43,695 bases of DNA from a virus (IMGVR_UViG_3300020186_000285:1-43695); one strand, 5' to 3'. Shown: positions 27,871 to 37,631, counted from the first letter of the stretch. A program made the numbers and translations. The notes: generated by a model not told the origin, from the letters alone.

Positions 27871-30051
27871 ATGGCCGTAGCCTGTGGTGGCGCAAATTTA
27901 GGGGCCGCACAAGGCTCCATCACTATAAACACCACGCAGGCACAACAAGCGCCTGCGGTGATGCGTCAGGTCGCGGCTGGCATCAATTCGGCGATGGCGG
28001 GTGTCAATACCAGCACCAACAAGGCGGCGTCGAGCTTTGGCGCGTTAGCGGGCAGCGTGCGCGGGCTGGCGGGTGCATTTGGCTTGAGCTTGGGCGTAGG
28101 GGCGATTGCACAACTGGCGCGCGCCGCCGTTTCCGCCGAAGCGCTTGCAACCGCCTATGACCGTCAGGGCATCGCCGCTGCCAACCTTGCCGGTTCGCAA
28201 ACCCGCTTAAATTCTTTGCTGCAAGTCTACCAGAAGGCCACAGGTGGCATTGTCTCTGATTCCGCCGCGTTGAGCAATGTCACAAAGTTGATGGCGGTGG
28301 GTTTTGCCGACGATGCCCAGGAACTCGAAAAGTTTGCGGCGGCGATACGCGGCATCTCGATTGCAATGGGCACGACCCAGGATTATACCACCCAGAATCT
28401 TATTCTGGAGCTATTCACGCAGCGCGGCATGAGACTTGACCAACTTGGCTTGCAGTATGACAAGGTGCGCGTCCGCGCCGATGAACTAGCCGCTGCCGAC
28501 AGCAATTTGACTGACAAAATTGCTTACCAAAACGCTGTGTTGGAACAGGCCATTGAACGCTATGGCGGGCTGACTAAAAGTGGCGTAGGGGCTGCCACGG
28601 GCATGGAAAAAGCCGCCAAAGCCTGGGCAGATTTGAACCTGAAAATAGGGCAGACCGCGCAAGGGCCACTGGACATCGCGGGGAAAGCCTTCGCTAACTT
28701 TTTTGCTTTTCTTTCGTATCAGCTCGACACCGAAATTGCAAAGCTCGATTTCTTTATCAAGCAATGGCAACGACTCCAGAACATCCTGGGCAACAGCACG
28801 TACAGCCCTGACTACGCGGGTGGTAGCGGCGTCAGTGACCGCGCACGGGGCAACGCCAATAGGGGCGGTGTGGGTGTGCCTTCCATCATTGAGGGCGAAG
28901 CCGAAGCCAAACTGGATTGGGCGCGCGGCGTCAGCAATCTCAACAAGCGGCTATACGATGACATCATTTCGGCGGAGAGCGACTATGGACGCCAGCGCGC
29001 CGACACCATCCGCAGCTATCAAAAGGGTGTGGCACGCGAGGAGCGCGACTTTAACCGCAACCGCCTGCGCGCTGAACTAGAGCAGCTAGACGCCGTTGCC
29101 GATGTGTGGAAAGAAGCGGCGCGGCGCGAAGCGAAGGCATCCGAGGAGTTAGCGCGTAGTTTGGGCGATGCCAGCCGCGAGAGTGACAAGCGTATTGCCG
29201 AGTCGCGTGAGGAGAGCAACCAGCGGCTTGCCGAACTAGACGAGGATTACAACAAGGATCGCGAGAAAGCCGCCGCGAAGCACGCTATCGACCTAATGGA
29301 CGCCGCTGGCAGGCTTGACGCCCAACAGGTTTACGAGCTACAGCGCAACTTTGCCGAGCAGGAGAAGGAAGCCAAAGACGCCCACGACGAACAGCGAAAA
29401 GAGTTGCAGGAACAGTTAGCCGAGCGCGTCAAAGACGAAGAGGCGGCGCTTGCTGACAGTAACCAGCGGGCACGCGAAGCCTACGACCGCCAGTTGAGCG
29501 AAGCGCGCGCAAATGACGCCTTACGCATCGAGGAGATGAAAGCTGATTTTGAGGAGCGCAAGGCACAAGAGGATGCAGACCGCGCCCTACGCGCCCAAGA
29601 CCGCGCGCAAGACCATGTTGACCAGTTGGCGCAGATGGATACGGCGCACGGCGAGCGCATCGCCCAACTGCATAGGCACGCGGCGGCGGAACGCGCGCAA
29701 CTGGACACCGAAGCGCAAGAGGCTTTGCTGGCTTTGGGCGTGCGAAATGTAGCTTGGCAAAATGCGCTTGATGCCAAAGAGAAATGGCTAGAGGGCCTAT
29801 GGGACAAATACATGAACCACGTTGGCGGGTCGCTAATGGGGCCACAGGCGCAGAACTCCATGATTACGCCGGGAGGGTTCCCGCGCCTGACCACGCCATC
29901 CGTCGCGCCCGTAACAGCCCAGGGCTGGACACAATCACAAGGGCGCAGCGCAATCAGCGGCAACACCTTTAACATCTATCAGCAGCCAAACCAGTCGCAG
30001 CAAGCCCTGGTTGATCAGATTGCCACGTTGCTGGAGGAGATGGAACAATGA
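27871..30051 (+). CDS. tape measure protein
   Basis: A 726-residue protein, SD AAAGGAC. The N-terminal third is alanine/glycine-rich with hydrophobic helices (GALAGSVRGLAGAFGLSLGV, IAQLARAAVSAEALATAYDR). The second half is a long charged coiled coil (ESREESNQRLAELDEDYNKD, AEQEKEAKDAHDEQRKELQE) rich in Glu, Arg and Ala. This is the standard architecture. At about 1.5 angstrom per residue the tail would be close to 110 nm, consistent with a siphovirus. Overlaps the distal tail gene by ATGA. Confidence 0.85.
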   Translation: MAVACGGANLGAAQGSITINTTQAQQAPAVMRQVAAGINSAMAGVNTSTNKAASSFGALAGSVRGLAGAFGLSLGVGAIAQLARAAVSAEALATAYDRQGIAAANLAGSQTRLNSLLQVYQKATGGIVSDSAALSNVTKLMAVGFADDAQELEKFAAAIRGISIAMGTTQDYTTQNLILELFTQRGMRLDQLGLQYDKVRVRADELAAADSNLTDKIAYQNAVLEQAIERYGGLTKSGVGAATGMEKAAKAWADLNLKIGQTAQGPLDIAGKAFANFFAFLSYQLDTEIAKLDFFIKQWQRLQNILGNSTYSPDYAGGSGVSDRARGNANRGGVGVPSIIEGEAEAKLDWARGVSNLNKRLYDDIISAESDYGRQRADTIRSYQKGVAREERDFNRNRLRAELEQLDAVADVWKEAARREAKASEELARSLGDASRESDKRIAESREESNQRLAELDEDYNKDREKAAAKHAIDLMDAAGRLDAQQVYELQRNFAEQEKEAKDAHDEQRKELQEQLAERVKDEEAALADSNQRAREAYDRQLSEARANDALRIEEMKADFEERKAQEDADRALRAQDRAQDHVDQLAQMDTAHGERIAQLHRHAAAERAQLDTEAQEALLALGVRNVAWQNALDAKEKWLEGLWDKYMNHVGGSLMGPQAQNSMITPGGFPRLTTPSVAPVTAQGWTQSQGRSAISGNTFNIYQQPNQSQQALVDQIATLLEEMEQ

Positions 30052-30431
30052 CGACGTATCGCGCAGCCTTAACCCACAACGTTGTATTAGGCAGCTTGGT
30101 GGTCATCGAGCCGCAGCCGCGCACGGTAGGCTATCAGCATGGACGCCGTTCTTTTGCAGCGAGTGGTATCGTGGTGGATGAATTGCCGCATGTCGAGTTG
30201 CAATGGGACATGATCGAGACGGTGGCGCAATATCAGGCGCTACTTGCTCAATTTGGACTCACCACTGCCAGCACAGCCAACGTGTCGGTCTACGTGCAGG
30301 ATGAACGCTATAACTGGATTATCAGGAACGCCGTTGCGGTGCTGCCTCAAATTGGTACAGATGGCGAACGCTCCAACTATTTCTTTAGGAATTTCGTGAT
30401 CATCCTGAAAGATATCCGGGTGCAACCCTAA
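30048..30431 (+). CDS. distal tail-like protein
   Basis: A 127-residue protein, MTTYRAALTHNVVLGSLVVI, then VELQWDMIETVAQYQALLAQ and NYFFRNFVIILKDIRVQP. It follows the tape measure directly (ATGA) and precedes the large tip protein, the usual slot for the baseplate hub or distal tail protein. Short for that family. Confidence 0.55.
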   Translation: MTTYRAALTHNVVLGSLVVIEPQPRTVGYQHGRRSFAASGIVVDELPHVELQWDMIETVAQYQALLAQFGLTTASTANVSVYVQDERYNWIIRNAVAVLPQIGTDGERSNYFFRNFVIILKDIRVQP

Positions 30432-33400
30432 TGGCTCCACCGATTGCACCTGCTAATTTGGTCGCTACTGCAATTACCGCCTCAAGGATTGATCTTCGGT
30501 GGGACGATCTGAGCCTAAATGAGCTAAACTTTGAGCTTGAGCGTTCGCCCAATGGCACGACGGGTTGGACGCTGATCAACTCGCCAGCCGCCAATGCGAC
30601 GACGTACAGCAACACAGGTCTAGCCACCAACACAACCTATTATTACCGTATCCGCGCTGTCAATAACGATGGCAACAGCGCCTATTCCAATACCGCTTCC
30701 GCGCTCACGCTGCTCGTGGGCCGCGCGCCTATCACGCCGCGAATGTACCTACTGCAACCCGCCGTCGTCTTGGCGGCGCGTGTCAACGTGGTGGCGGCGA
30801 CGTATCCCCTTGATGTTTTGTCGGTGGATGGGGTGACGGCGGGCAGCGTCGTCGCGACCAAAGCAGGCATGACTCTGCTCTTGGGCAGCGCGGCGGGGCT
30901 GGACGATTACGGGCGCGGGCGGATACGCAGCGATGGCGCGGGGGCTTCGCTTTTTGTGGGCCGCTCGTCCTATGGTACGCATGATGGCGAACTCTCTGTC
31001 GTGGACAACGCCTATGTCACCGTTTGGAATGACCGCCGCGTTTGGGCCAAAATTCCCTACCTCACACCGGCGGGGGTGATCTTCAAGGATAGCAATTTGG
31101 CCGTCGAATGGCGCACAACCACGCCGCCGCCGGTTGCCAATTGCGGGCAGGGCTTTGCCGCCACGATTGACAGCGTGACAGGGCTGATTACCGTTCTTTT
31201 TAATGGCATAAACAGCTTTGCGGTCGCAACCGGAGCAACAATTACAGGCTATCTGTGGGACATTGCCGGGGGTACGTTAACGGTTGGCACACTGACAAGC
31301 AACAATATCACGGCCACTTTCCCCGCTGGGTTTAGGTATGTGTCGCTCACCGTCACCGACAGCAACGGCAAGACACACACCGCCTATTGCCCCGTCTACG
31401 CGCGCAACCCTGCCGCTGATACCTCGTTCAATGGATTCCAGATTGAGAGCCATCGCGTCACCGAGCAGGGGCAGACAATGAGCGTGCGCGCATTGGCGGA
31501 CATGCCGCGCGCTACTTATCCTGACGGCACACTCGCCATGATTTGGGAATTTGAGCCGACCGGCACAGCCGACCGCAACCACATGCTGATCATCGGCTGG
31601 CTGGATACCGAAAACACCACATCCGGCGCGGGCAAGTATGGTTTGCAACGTGACACGACCTTGACCATCCTCGACGTGGCGGCGCGTCTGGACACACTAC
31701 CCGGTTTTCCACAGAGCTTGGCGGATGATGCCTCGCGCGTCGTGGGCACAACACCTGCAATCACGTGGAACTACATGACCACGCCCAACCTGTACAAATA
31801 TATTCACTATCTGCTGCAATGGCACTCGACGGCCCTCGACGTGGCGGATTTTATCTTTACTGGCACGGCAACGGCGTATCCGTTTGTGTTGCTGTCCTCC
31901 GACGGCGACAGCCTGTGGAATCAGGTAGACAGGCGCGCAAGAGCGTTCGTGCCGGATAGGGTCTTGACCTGTGACCGCGCGGGGACGATTCGCATTGTGC
32001 CAGACCCGATGCTGGCGGACGTTGCCGCGCGCACGGCGATTGTGCAAGCCGCCATCGACGAGAATGAGTGGAGCGACATCCGCTTTACCTATCAGCGCGC
32101 GCCGCGCGCGCATTGGCTACGTGCAGGTGCGGTGCTGACGGGCAGCACGCAGCCGATTGGCACGGTTTTTAGCATTGCGCCTGGGGACACGCCTGGACAG
32201 GGTGTAGGCGAGATGACGCAGGGCGAGCAGTTAGCAATCAGCCAAGCCGCGCTCAACGCCGCCACCGGGCATCGCTATGCGCGCGCCAATAGCCGCCTGG
32301 GGCTGCTGACGATTACGCTCGTGCAGAATGATAGCGCGGCGGGTTCTGTGGCTCCCTGGCGTGAGCTTGAACCAGCGTGGAAAGAGTGGGTGACGATTAC
32401 CATGAGCGCGACAACGGCGGCGCAGCGCGGGCTGACCTTCACAGCCGCCAAGGGCTTGCCCAAAGAAATCAACGTCCGTTACAACCACACCAAGACGGGG
32501 CTGGCGCGCACGATTGATTTGACGCTGGAGATTGAGACGGTGGGCGTGGCGGGGCAGACAGTGGTGAAGCCGACGGTTCCTGCGGTGGGCGTGCAGCCTG
32601 CGCCTGTTGTGTGGGTTCCGCCTGTGGATGGCGACCCTGCTTACTTTTATGGCAACATCGGCGCGTATGTGCTTTGGGACGACACGGACGTTTTGCGAAC
32701 GATGGATTTGCAGGCGGCATCGCCCGTGTGGGCAAGGGTCGATACGGGAATCACCGGCAGCATCATCGACGGCCAATATGTGCATGTGGACGCCGATACT
32801 GTGGGCATGTGGCTGCTTACCTCAACGGCTGTGTTTTGGTGTGCTGACATTTTGGCGACGACGCCGAGTTGGACAAGCAAGCTGGCGATTGCGACGGTGA
32901 TTGCCGCCGAGGTAGCGCATCCTGTGGCAGCGCACGTGTTCAAGAGCATGTACAACTATGCGTCGGAGCCTGGTTATTTGATTGTCGTCACCGGCCCCAA
33001 TGTCAATGATTCGACAAGCGATACTTATGAACACGCCTATTTCTGGCATACGCACGATTATGGGCAAAACTGGACGCAGGTAGATATGAACGCCTTTATT
33101 AGTTCGCGGCTGGGGACGCTCAACGGCTTTTACCAGGCGGGTCCATACGCACTCAACATTTTCCGCTCGGCTCCTGGCACGATTTATGCACTGCGCCACG
33201 CGCCACGCGTGGGCACCACATCAACCACCGCAGTCTTTAAATCTGTCGATTTGGGCCATACCTGGACGCAGGAGTACACGATTGCCGCGCCGACGCGCGA
33301 GAGTGACGTGGGCGGCTTGCTCAATCCATTCCCCGCCGCCAATGACCCGACCTATCTGATACGCAACGCGGGCAGCACCGCCGAACTCCCCAAGCTCTAC

Positions 33401-33838
33401 AAAAGCACTGACGAGTGGGATACGGGGGCGGCATTGACCACGCCCAGCGGCTATGTAGCAGCTTCGGGAAGATGGCGGCCCAACAAGCGCACTTTTGATA
33501 ACACGCATATCCTGTGCTGGTGGAAGCGCACGGATGGCAAGTATGACCTGCTTGAATCATTTGACCAGGGAGCAAGCTGGAGCCTGTTGTACAGCAGCGG
33601 CGCGTCAGACGCGATGGCGTCAGTCTGCCCGTACAACACGCCGAACGGGTGGCCGCCGGACGTGGAGCAGTGGGTGGTGGTGCGCAGCTTTGGCGCGCTT
33701 TCGGCGACGACTATCCAACTCACGCTCGACAAGTTTGCTACGTTGCTCGACAAGCAGGGCAACTTGTCTAGCGTGCTATCGGGCGGCGCGTGGGGCAACG
33801 GGCATGGCAATGGCTTCGCGCTGCCGAAAGTGAGCTAA
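30431..33838 (+). CDS. tail tip/receptor-binding protein with FN3 and Asp-box domains
   Basis: A 1135-residue protein. Residues ~3-95 are a fibronectin type III domain (PANLVATAITASRIDLRWDD, TGLATNTTYYYRIRAVNNDG). Residues ~240-325 resemble a PKD-like beta module (ITGYLWDIAGGTLTVGTLTS, YVSLTVTDSNGKTH). The middle (~330-720) is tail-tip body with RRARAFVPDRVLTCDRAGTI. The C-terminal ~370 residues contain three Asp-boxes (S/T-x-D-x-G-x-x-W: THDYGQNW, SVDLGHTW, SFDQGASW near 873, 937 and 1042), a sialidase-type beta-propeller signature. It likely binds, and may cleave, a host surface glycan. Enzymatic residues are not assignable. Confidence 0.75.
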   Translation: MAPPIAPANLVATAITASRIDLRWDDLSLNELNFELERSPNGTTGWTLINSPAANATTYSNTGLATNTTYYYRIRAVNNDGNSAYSNTASALTLLVGRAPITPRMYLLQPAVVLAARVNVVAATYPLDVLSVDGVTAGSVVATKAGMTLLLGSAAGLDDYGRGRIRSDGAGASLFVGRSSYGTHDGELSVVDNAYVTVWNDRRVWAKIPYLTPAGVIFKDSNLAVEWRTTTPPPVANCGQGFAATIDSVTGLITVLFNGINSFAVATGATITGYLWDIAGGTLTVGTLTSNNITATFPAGFRYVSLTVTDSNGKTHTAYCPVYARNPAADTSFNGFQIESHRVTEQGQTMSVRALADMPRATYPDGTLAMIWEFEPTGTADRNHMLIIGWLDTENTTSGAGKYGLQRDTTLTILDVAARLDTLPGFPQSLADDASRVVGTTPAITWNYMTTPNLYKYIHYLLQWHSTALDVADFIFTGTATAYPFVLLSSDGDSLWNQVDRRARAFVPDRVLTCDRAGTIRIVPDPMLADVAARTAIVQAAIDENEWSDIRFTYQRAPRAHWLRAGAVLTGSTQPIGTVFSIAPGDTPGQGVGEMTQGEQLAISQAALNAATGHRYARANSRLGLLTITLVQNDSAAGSVAPWRELEPAWKEWVTITMSATTAAQRGLTFTAAKGLPKEINVRYNHTKTGLARTIDLTLEIETVGVAGQTVVKPTVPAVGVQPAPVVWVPPVDGDPAYFYGNIGAYVLWDDTDVLRTMDLQAASPVWARVDTGITGSIIDGQYVHVDADTVGMWLLTSTAVFWCADILATTPSWTSKLAIATVIAAEVAHPVAAHVFKSMYNYASEPGYLIVVTGPNVNDSTSDTYEHAYFWHTHDYGQNWTQVDMNAFISSRLGTLNGFYQAGPYALNIFRSAPGTIYALRHAPRVGTTSTTAVFKSVDLGHTWTQEYTIAAPTRESDVGGLLNPFPAANDPTYLIRNAGSTAELPKLYKSTDEWDTGAALTTPSGYVAASGRWRPNKRTFDNTHILCWWKRTDGKYDLLESFDQGASWSLLYSSGASDAMASVCPYNTPNGWPPDVEQWVVVRSFGALSATTIQLTLDKFATLLDKQGNLSSVLSGGAWGNGHGNGFALPKVS

Positions 33839-33844
33839 CCTTCC

Positions 33845-36259
33845 ATGAACAATAATCGCCTAACCAAAGCGTTATCGAGGGTAATCAAGAAAGTAAGGGA
33901 CGAGCGCATCCTGGGTACTTTAGGACGCGTCAACGCCGACGGCACAGTCACCGTCGTGTGCGAAAGTCGCCCTGCGAACGTGTGGATACGTCTCGACAGC
34001 GGAACCATCATCGACCTGCCCAACACGGGCAAGGGGCGCGTACCACTGCGCGCCAATCTGCCTGTGCAGATGATACGTTTACACAATGGCGACCTGGCTT
34101 TGGATGGGCAAGTGGACGCTTTGCTCGAAGGCGACACAGGGCAGCCCGACGAGTATGGGGTGTTGCCTCATCCCTTCACCGCGCATACTGACGTGCCAGC
34201 GACCTACACGGGCGCGGGCGGCTTCGTCTTGCGCGTCAAAGCGGCGGTTACCGGTGTGGAGTTTGCGGATGTTGGCGTGACCAACGGCAATGCTCATGAC
34301 CATCTAGGCGGTGACGGCGCACAGATCAACCACACCACGCTCAGTAACATCGGCACAAACACGCACGCGCAGGTAGACACGCACATTGCGGCGACCGCGG
34401 CGCATGGCGCGACGGGTGCGGTTGTCGGTACAACCAACGCTCAAACACTGACCAATAAAACACTCGATAGCACGAACATCAGCACGCTTACGGCCAAGGT
34501 GACACCCGTTGATGCTGACAGTTCAGTCATTGTCGATAGTGCGGCGGCGAATGTATTTAAGGCCACGACATACACTAATATCAAGGCATTTCTCAAGACC
34601 TACTTCGACACGCTTTACAACCTGTATGTCCATCCCAACCACACGGGCGACGTAACAAGTGTGGCCGACGGAGCAACCACGATTGCCGCCAATGCCGTGA
34701 CAACGGCCAAAATCCTTGATGCCAACGTGACCAACGCCAAACTTGCGAACATGGCGCAGAACACCATCAAGGGGCGCATTACGGCATCCACGGGCGTTCC
34801 TGAGGACTTGACCGCTACCAACGTGCGAACCATTATCAACGTAGCCAGTGGAGCCGACGTGACAGGCACGGCGATTACGGCGTTGGCTGCCAAAGTAACG
34901 CCTGTGGATGCCGACGCGGTGGTCATCACCGACAGCGCAGCGGCGGACGCGCCCAAGCGCACGACCCTTACGAATTTTAAGGCGTTTCTCAAGACCTATT
35001 TCGACACGCTCTATGGTTTGCTTGCCTCGGCGAATACGTGGACGGCGGTCAACACCTTCAGCAGCCGTGTAGATGCGCCGATTGTGCGCGCCAATAGCGC
35101 GGCAGGGTTGCGGATGGAGGATGACGCAGGCGTATTGGGCGTGTTTGTCCAGGATGCCCGTGGTTATGTCGGCGTCAACACGGACACACCTGCGGTGATG
35201 ACCCCGACGTTTACGCACACGTCAACAGTGTTGTCGTTGTTGCAGGTGGGCGGTAAATCATACGGGCGCATTGTGTCACGCGGCTCCGTCAATGGTGCGT
35301 TTGACATTATCGATACGGGCGCAGGGGCGGATCTAAAATGGATGCGACTGATCACTGACGGGGGCATTACCAAGTTTTACTCAGTGACCGATGCAGACAG
35401 TGTCCTTACTGACGATATCCTCGTCATGGATCATGCGTATGGTTATGTCGGTGTCAACACGGATACACCTGCGGTGATGACCCCGACGTTTACGCACACG
35501 TCAACAGTGTTGTCGTTGTTGCAGGTGGGCGGTAAATCATACGGGCGCATTGTGTCACGCGGCTCCGTCGATGCTGCGTTTGACATTATCGATACGGGCG
35601 CAGGGGCGGATCTAAAATGGATGCAACTGAACACTAACGAGGGCATTACCAAGTTTCTCTCAGTGACCGATGCAGGCGGTGTCCTTACTAACAATATCCT
35701 CGTCATGGATCATGCGACGGGCAAAGTGCTGTTTGGTGTAGCGACTGGCGGTGCGTCTGTGCTCGGCGTCAAGGCTGGCACGTCCACGAACGACGCGGCC
35801 TTAGGTGGGGTGCTGTATGTGACGACGACGGTAGCGGGCAATGTAGGGACGGGCGAAGATGACTTAGCCAGCTACACTGTGCCGGCGAATACGTTGGCGG
35901 TGAACAATCAGAGCTTGTGGGTTGAAGCAAGCGGAACGATTACATCGAATGTAAATGGCAAAGAAATTCGGCTAAAGCTGGGTAGTGAGTCAATTATTAT
36001 TTGGACTCTGCCAGTATCCGTCACTGCGTACTGGAAGATAAGGGCAAGGTGCTTGCGTACCGGAGCAGCAACGCAAATCTGGACGGTAGATTATGGATAC
36101 TCGACCACAGGTGGCACTCATGTTTCAGCAACCATAACAACCCCATCGGCTCTCACGCTATCTAGCTCCAACGTGCTAAAGGTGACAGGGACAGCCACAT
36201 CGAATAATGACATTCAAATTGGCACATTCATCGTTGGCTATGACGATACAAACACGTAA
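33845..36259 (+). CDS. tail fibre protein with repeated modules
   Basis: An 804-residue protein. The N-terminal ~110 residues ([40 protein letters not shown]) should anchor to the tail. After it come fibre repeats: [20 protein letters not shown] and [20 protein letters not shown], each followed by the [12 protein letters not shown] helix, and [12 protein letters not shown]-like collar motifs. Two tandem 93-residue modules ([20 protein letters not shown]) are near 440-625. The C-terminal part (~690-804) is beta-rich and likely host-specific. A trimeric fibre is expected. Confidence 0.75.
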   Translation: MNNNRLTKALSRVIKKVRDERILGTLGRVNADGTVTVVCESRPANVWIRLDSGTIIDLPNTGKGRVPLRANLPVQMIRLHNGDLALDGQVDALLEGDTGQPDEYGVLPHPFTAHTDVPATYTGAGGFVLRVKAAVTGVEFADVGVTNGNAHDHLGGDGAQINHTTLSNIGTNTHAQVDTHIAATAAHGATGAVVGTTNAQTLTNKTLDSTNISTLTAKVTPVDADSSVIVDSAAANVFKATTYTNIKAFLKTYFDTLYNLYVHPNHTGDVTSVADGATTIAANAVTTAKILDANVTNAKLANMAQNTIKGRITASTGVPEDLTATNVRTIINVASGADVTGTAITALAAKVTPVDADAVVITDSAAADAPKRTTLTNFKAFLKTYFDTLYGLLASANTWTAVNTFSSRVDAPIVRANSAAGLRMEDDAGVLGVFVQDARGYVGVNTDTPAVMTPTFTHTSTVLSLLQVGGKSYGRIVSRGSVNGAFDIIDTGAGADLKWMRLITDGGITKFYSVTDADSVLTDDILVMDHAYGYVGVNTDTPAVMTPTFTHTSTVLSLLQVGGKSYGRIVSRGSVDAAFDIIDTGAGADLKWMQLNTNEGITKFLSVTDAGGVLTNNILVMDHATGKVLFGVATGGASVLGVKAGTSTNDAALGGVLYVTTTVAGNVGTGEDDLASYTVPANTLAVNNQSLWVEASGTITSNVNGKEIRLKLGSESIIIWTLPVSVTAYWKIRARCLRTGAATQIWTVDYGYSTTGGTHVSATITTPSALTLSSSNVLKVTGTATSNNDIQIGTFIVGYDDTNT
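35162..35719 (+). repeat. 279-bp tandem duplication in the fibre gene
   Basis: Unit 1 at 35162-35440 and unit 2 at 35441-35719, each 279 bp (93 codons). The first ~190 bases are almost identical, with a few changes such as GGC/GGT and ACG/GAT positions. The last third has diverged more, mostly at coding positions. A recent in-frame duplication that lengthens the fibre shaft. Confidence 0.85.
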
Positions 36260-36315
36260 GGGAGCAACAGGGGCCGAGCCAGGAAACGCGATAATTGACC
36301 AAAATAGGGTACCAA

Positions 36316-36346
36316 AATAGGGTGCCAAAAATAATGGCACCCTATT
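36316..36346. terminator. bidirectional terminator between late plus and minus genes
   Basis: AATAGGGTGCC (36316-36326) and its exact complement GGCACCCTATT (36336-36346) with a 9-base loop. A-rich and T-rich ends lie on both sides. A direct repeat CCAAAATAGGGT precedes it. It ends the plus late operon at 36259 and the minus unit that ends at 36369. Confidence 0.65.
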
Positions 36347-36368
36347 ACGACCCACCCCACCAACTCGG

Positions 36369-36770
36369 CTATGACGAAATGCTATTGCTCAACTCGCTTA
36401 CGTGTTTCTTATGCGACCTGTGAAAGTCGCGAACCTCCTGAATACGAGCTTCCAGCTTGGCGATGTTGCGCTCATCCGGCTCGTCGGTCATGGTTTGTTC
36501 TTGGTTGATGAGCGTTTTCAATTCGTCCACATTGCAGATGTGGTGGCCGTACATGGCGTTGTATTCCACGCCACAGTAATTACAAATTGAACTACCTGAG
36601 TTAGCTATGCTGGTCGCTTGAGTGGTCATGGTCTTTGTCTCCTGTTGATACATTCTGTCGATAATGACAGTCAGCGTTTCGGTTTGGGTTGTACCCCATC
36701 GCCCGCCCAACTCATCTAGCTGGCGACGGGTCAAAAGACTAACACGGAGATTGAGTTGCTCTTTTGCCAT
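36369..36770 (-). CDS. ribbon-helix-helix protein with zinc finger
   Basis: A 133-residue protein. Residues ~1-45 (MAKEQLNLRVSLLTRRQLDE, TQTETLTVIIDRMYQQE) are a ribbon-helix-helix DNA-binding domain. Residues ~62-80 hold a zinc finger (CNYCGVEYNAMYGHHIC). The rest is a charged coiled helix (ERNIAKLEARIQEVRDFHRS). An internal ATG at 36629 with AGGAG nine bases before it would give a zinc-finger-only product of 86 residues. A DNA-binding regulator, likely dimeric. Confidence 0.7.
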   Translation of the reverse strand: MAKEQLNLRVSLLTRRQLDELGGRWGTTQTETLTVIIDRMYQQETKTMTTQATSIANSGSSICNYCGVEYNAMYGHHICNVDELKTLINQEQTMTDEPDERNIAKLEARIQEVRDFHRSHKKHVSELSNSISS

Positions 36771-36775
36771 GATTA

Positions 36776-37030
36776 TTAGCGAATCTGGCTTTCTGCCTTG
36801 ACAATTGCTGCCTCGTGCGTCAGGCCGTCGTTGCGTACGTCCTGATAGAATGTAAAGAGACGCACGTTGTCAAAATCCCAATCTTGCGTTTCTGGCTGTT
36901 GTGCTAGTTCGCTGCGATCCCAGGCCGCCTTGCGTTGATAAGCGGCGGGTGTTGCGGTGGCAACCATGCGGTCGTACAAGGCGGCGAATGTTTGGGCGGC
37001 GTCTGCGGTAACTTTTACTGAGGTGTTCAT
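36776..37030 (-). CDS. small protein, unknown function
   Basis: An 84-residue protein starting MNTSVKVTADAAQTFAALYD, then AWDRSELAQQPETQDWDFDN and LTHEAAIVKAESQIR. SD AAAAGGAAAC precedes the ATG, the same SD context as the gene at 38998. First gene after the 37098 promoter. No family recognised. Confidence 0.55.
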   Translation of the reverse strand: MNTSVKVTADAAQTFAALYDRMVATATPAAYQRKAAWDRSELAQQPETQDWDFDNVRLFTFYQDVRNDGLTHEAAIVKAESQIR

Positions 37031-37097
37031 GATTTGTTTCCTTTTGGCTAGTGGTGCGTTAGGCGTCTCGTGTGCGCCTGCGTTCAATTATGTTTTG

Positions 37098-37126
37098 ATT
37101 ATAGCACATTGCTATACGTTTGTCAA
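37098..37126 (-). promoter_or_regulatory. perfect sigma-70 promoter for 37030 and 36770 genes
   Basis: On the minus strand TTGACA (37126-37121), 17 bp, TATAAT (37103-37098). Downstream the leader AACATAATTGAACGCAGG and GCGCACACGAGACGCC is shared with the promoters at 39061 and 39706. This copy lacks the 18-bp palindrome of the other two. Confidence 0.85.
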
Positions 37127-37157
37127 TAGACAAACTGCCCAATTTCGTTTTCTTGAT

Positions 37158-37216
37158 AGGAGGTGACGGCTCCCCCTAATGAATCAGGGGGCTTCTAGGG
37201 ATTTGCACCCATGCCC
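37158..37216 (-). mobile_element. IS200/IS605 right-end-like fragment
   Basis: On the minus strand GGGTGCAAATCCC, then TAGAAGCCCCC, a short loop and AGGGGGAGCCGTCACC. This stem (CCCCCT/AGGGGG, plus 37171-37190) with AGAAGCCCCC on its left arm is what I recall at right ends of TnpB-bearing IS200/IS605 elements, the 3' part of the omega RNA. No tnpA or tnpB lies nearby. It abuts a 34-base stretch identical to part of gene 1150-1383. Confidence 0.5.
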
Positions 37217-37250
37217 TTCTGCACCGACTTTGCTACGGTGATTGCCAGCG
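37217..37250 (-). repeat. 34-nt copy of gene 1150-1383, inverted
   Basis: The minus strand here is identical to plus 1226-1259, starting CGCTGGCAATCACCG. Similarity continues for about 8 more bases with one mismatch (then GGCATG). Neither neighbour sequence is shared, so this is a short captured segment, not a whole-gene copy. Confidence 0.85.
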
Positions 37251-37251
37251 G

Positions 37252-37415
37252 CGGAACTGCGCGACCTGGACATTGCCGCCAATCGTCTTGGAGAGTTGGG
37301 AAGCATTGGCTCAATTGGAGAAACTGCCAGTTGGGACATTCGTGATTACTCTCCCCGATTCATCGGGGAGAGTAATCACTCCAGCGTGTGGCGAGGCTAT
37401 GGTCAACCGACACCA
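37252..37415 (+). pseudogene. coding relic interrupted by a palindromic element
   Basis: The plus strand reads PPIVLESWEALAQLEKLPVG then TFVIT up to a 38-bp palindrome, and continues after it as PACGEAMVNRHH before colliding with the minus gene 37416-37631. SWExLxxLExLPVGTxV resembles the start of small phage proteins that I recall, so this looks like the decayed N-terminal end of one. No SD or intact start. The rest of the 37031-37415 gap consists of the promoter and the two IS-like fragments described separately. Confidence 0.35.
37342..37379. mobile_element. 38-bp palindromic element, second copy
   Basis: Arms GTGATTACTCTCCCCGAT (37342-37359) and its exact complement (37362-37379) around TC. 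It is the exact reverse complement of 16228-16265. Lack of U-tract argues against a terminator. Probably the end of the same IS200/IS605-like non-autonomous element as at the portal gene. Confidence 0.6.
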
Positions 37416-37631
37416 TCAAAGCGTTTGCATTGCTTCGTCGATTAACGCTCTCACGGCGTTGGAAGCGTTTGAACTCTTGCTTTTCAGCCACTCAATTTGC
37501 GGCTGGGACAGGCGCACCGTTAGACGCACGGTGTCGCCATCCGGGTCGACCGGCTTGCGGCCAGCGCCGGGACGTGCACCGCCGGACATTGGCTTGGTGT
37601 TGACGTTTAAGATAGTGATTTTTCCGTTCAT
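37416..37631 (-). CDS. ribbon-helix-helix-like DNA-binding protein
   Basis: A 71-residue protein. GGARPGAGRKPVDPDGDTVR is the common basic leader of phage RHH/regulatory proteins. It is followed by LTVRLSQPQIEWLKSKSSNA and SNAVRALIDEAM, a ribbon-helix-helix. SD AAAGGAAAA lies upstream, directly after the repeated leader RNA (37646-37727). Likely a small repressor or partition-type DNA binder. Confidence 0.7.
   Translation of the reverse strand: MNGKITILNVNTKPMSGGARPGAGRKPVDPDGDTVRLTVRLSQPQIEWLKSKSSNASNAVRALIDEAMQTL

Noticed and set aside
37217-37250. CRISPR spacer targeting the phage's own gene
   Set aside because: The match is spacer-sized, but no direct repeats, leader or second spacer flank it, and it abuts an IS-like end.
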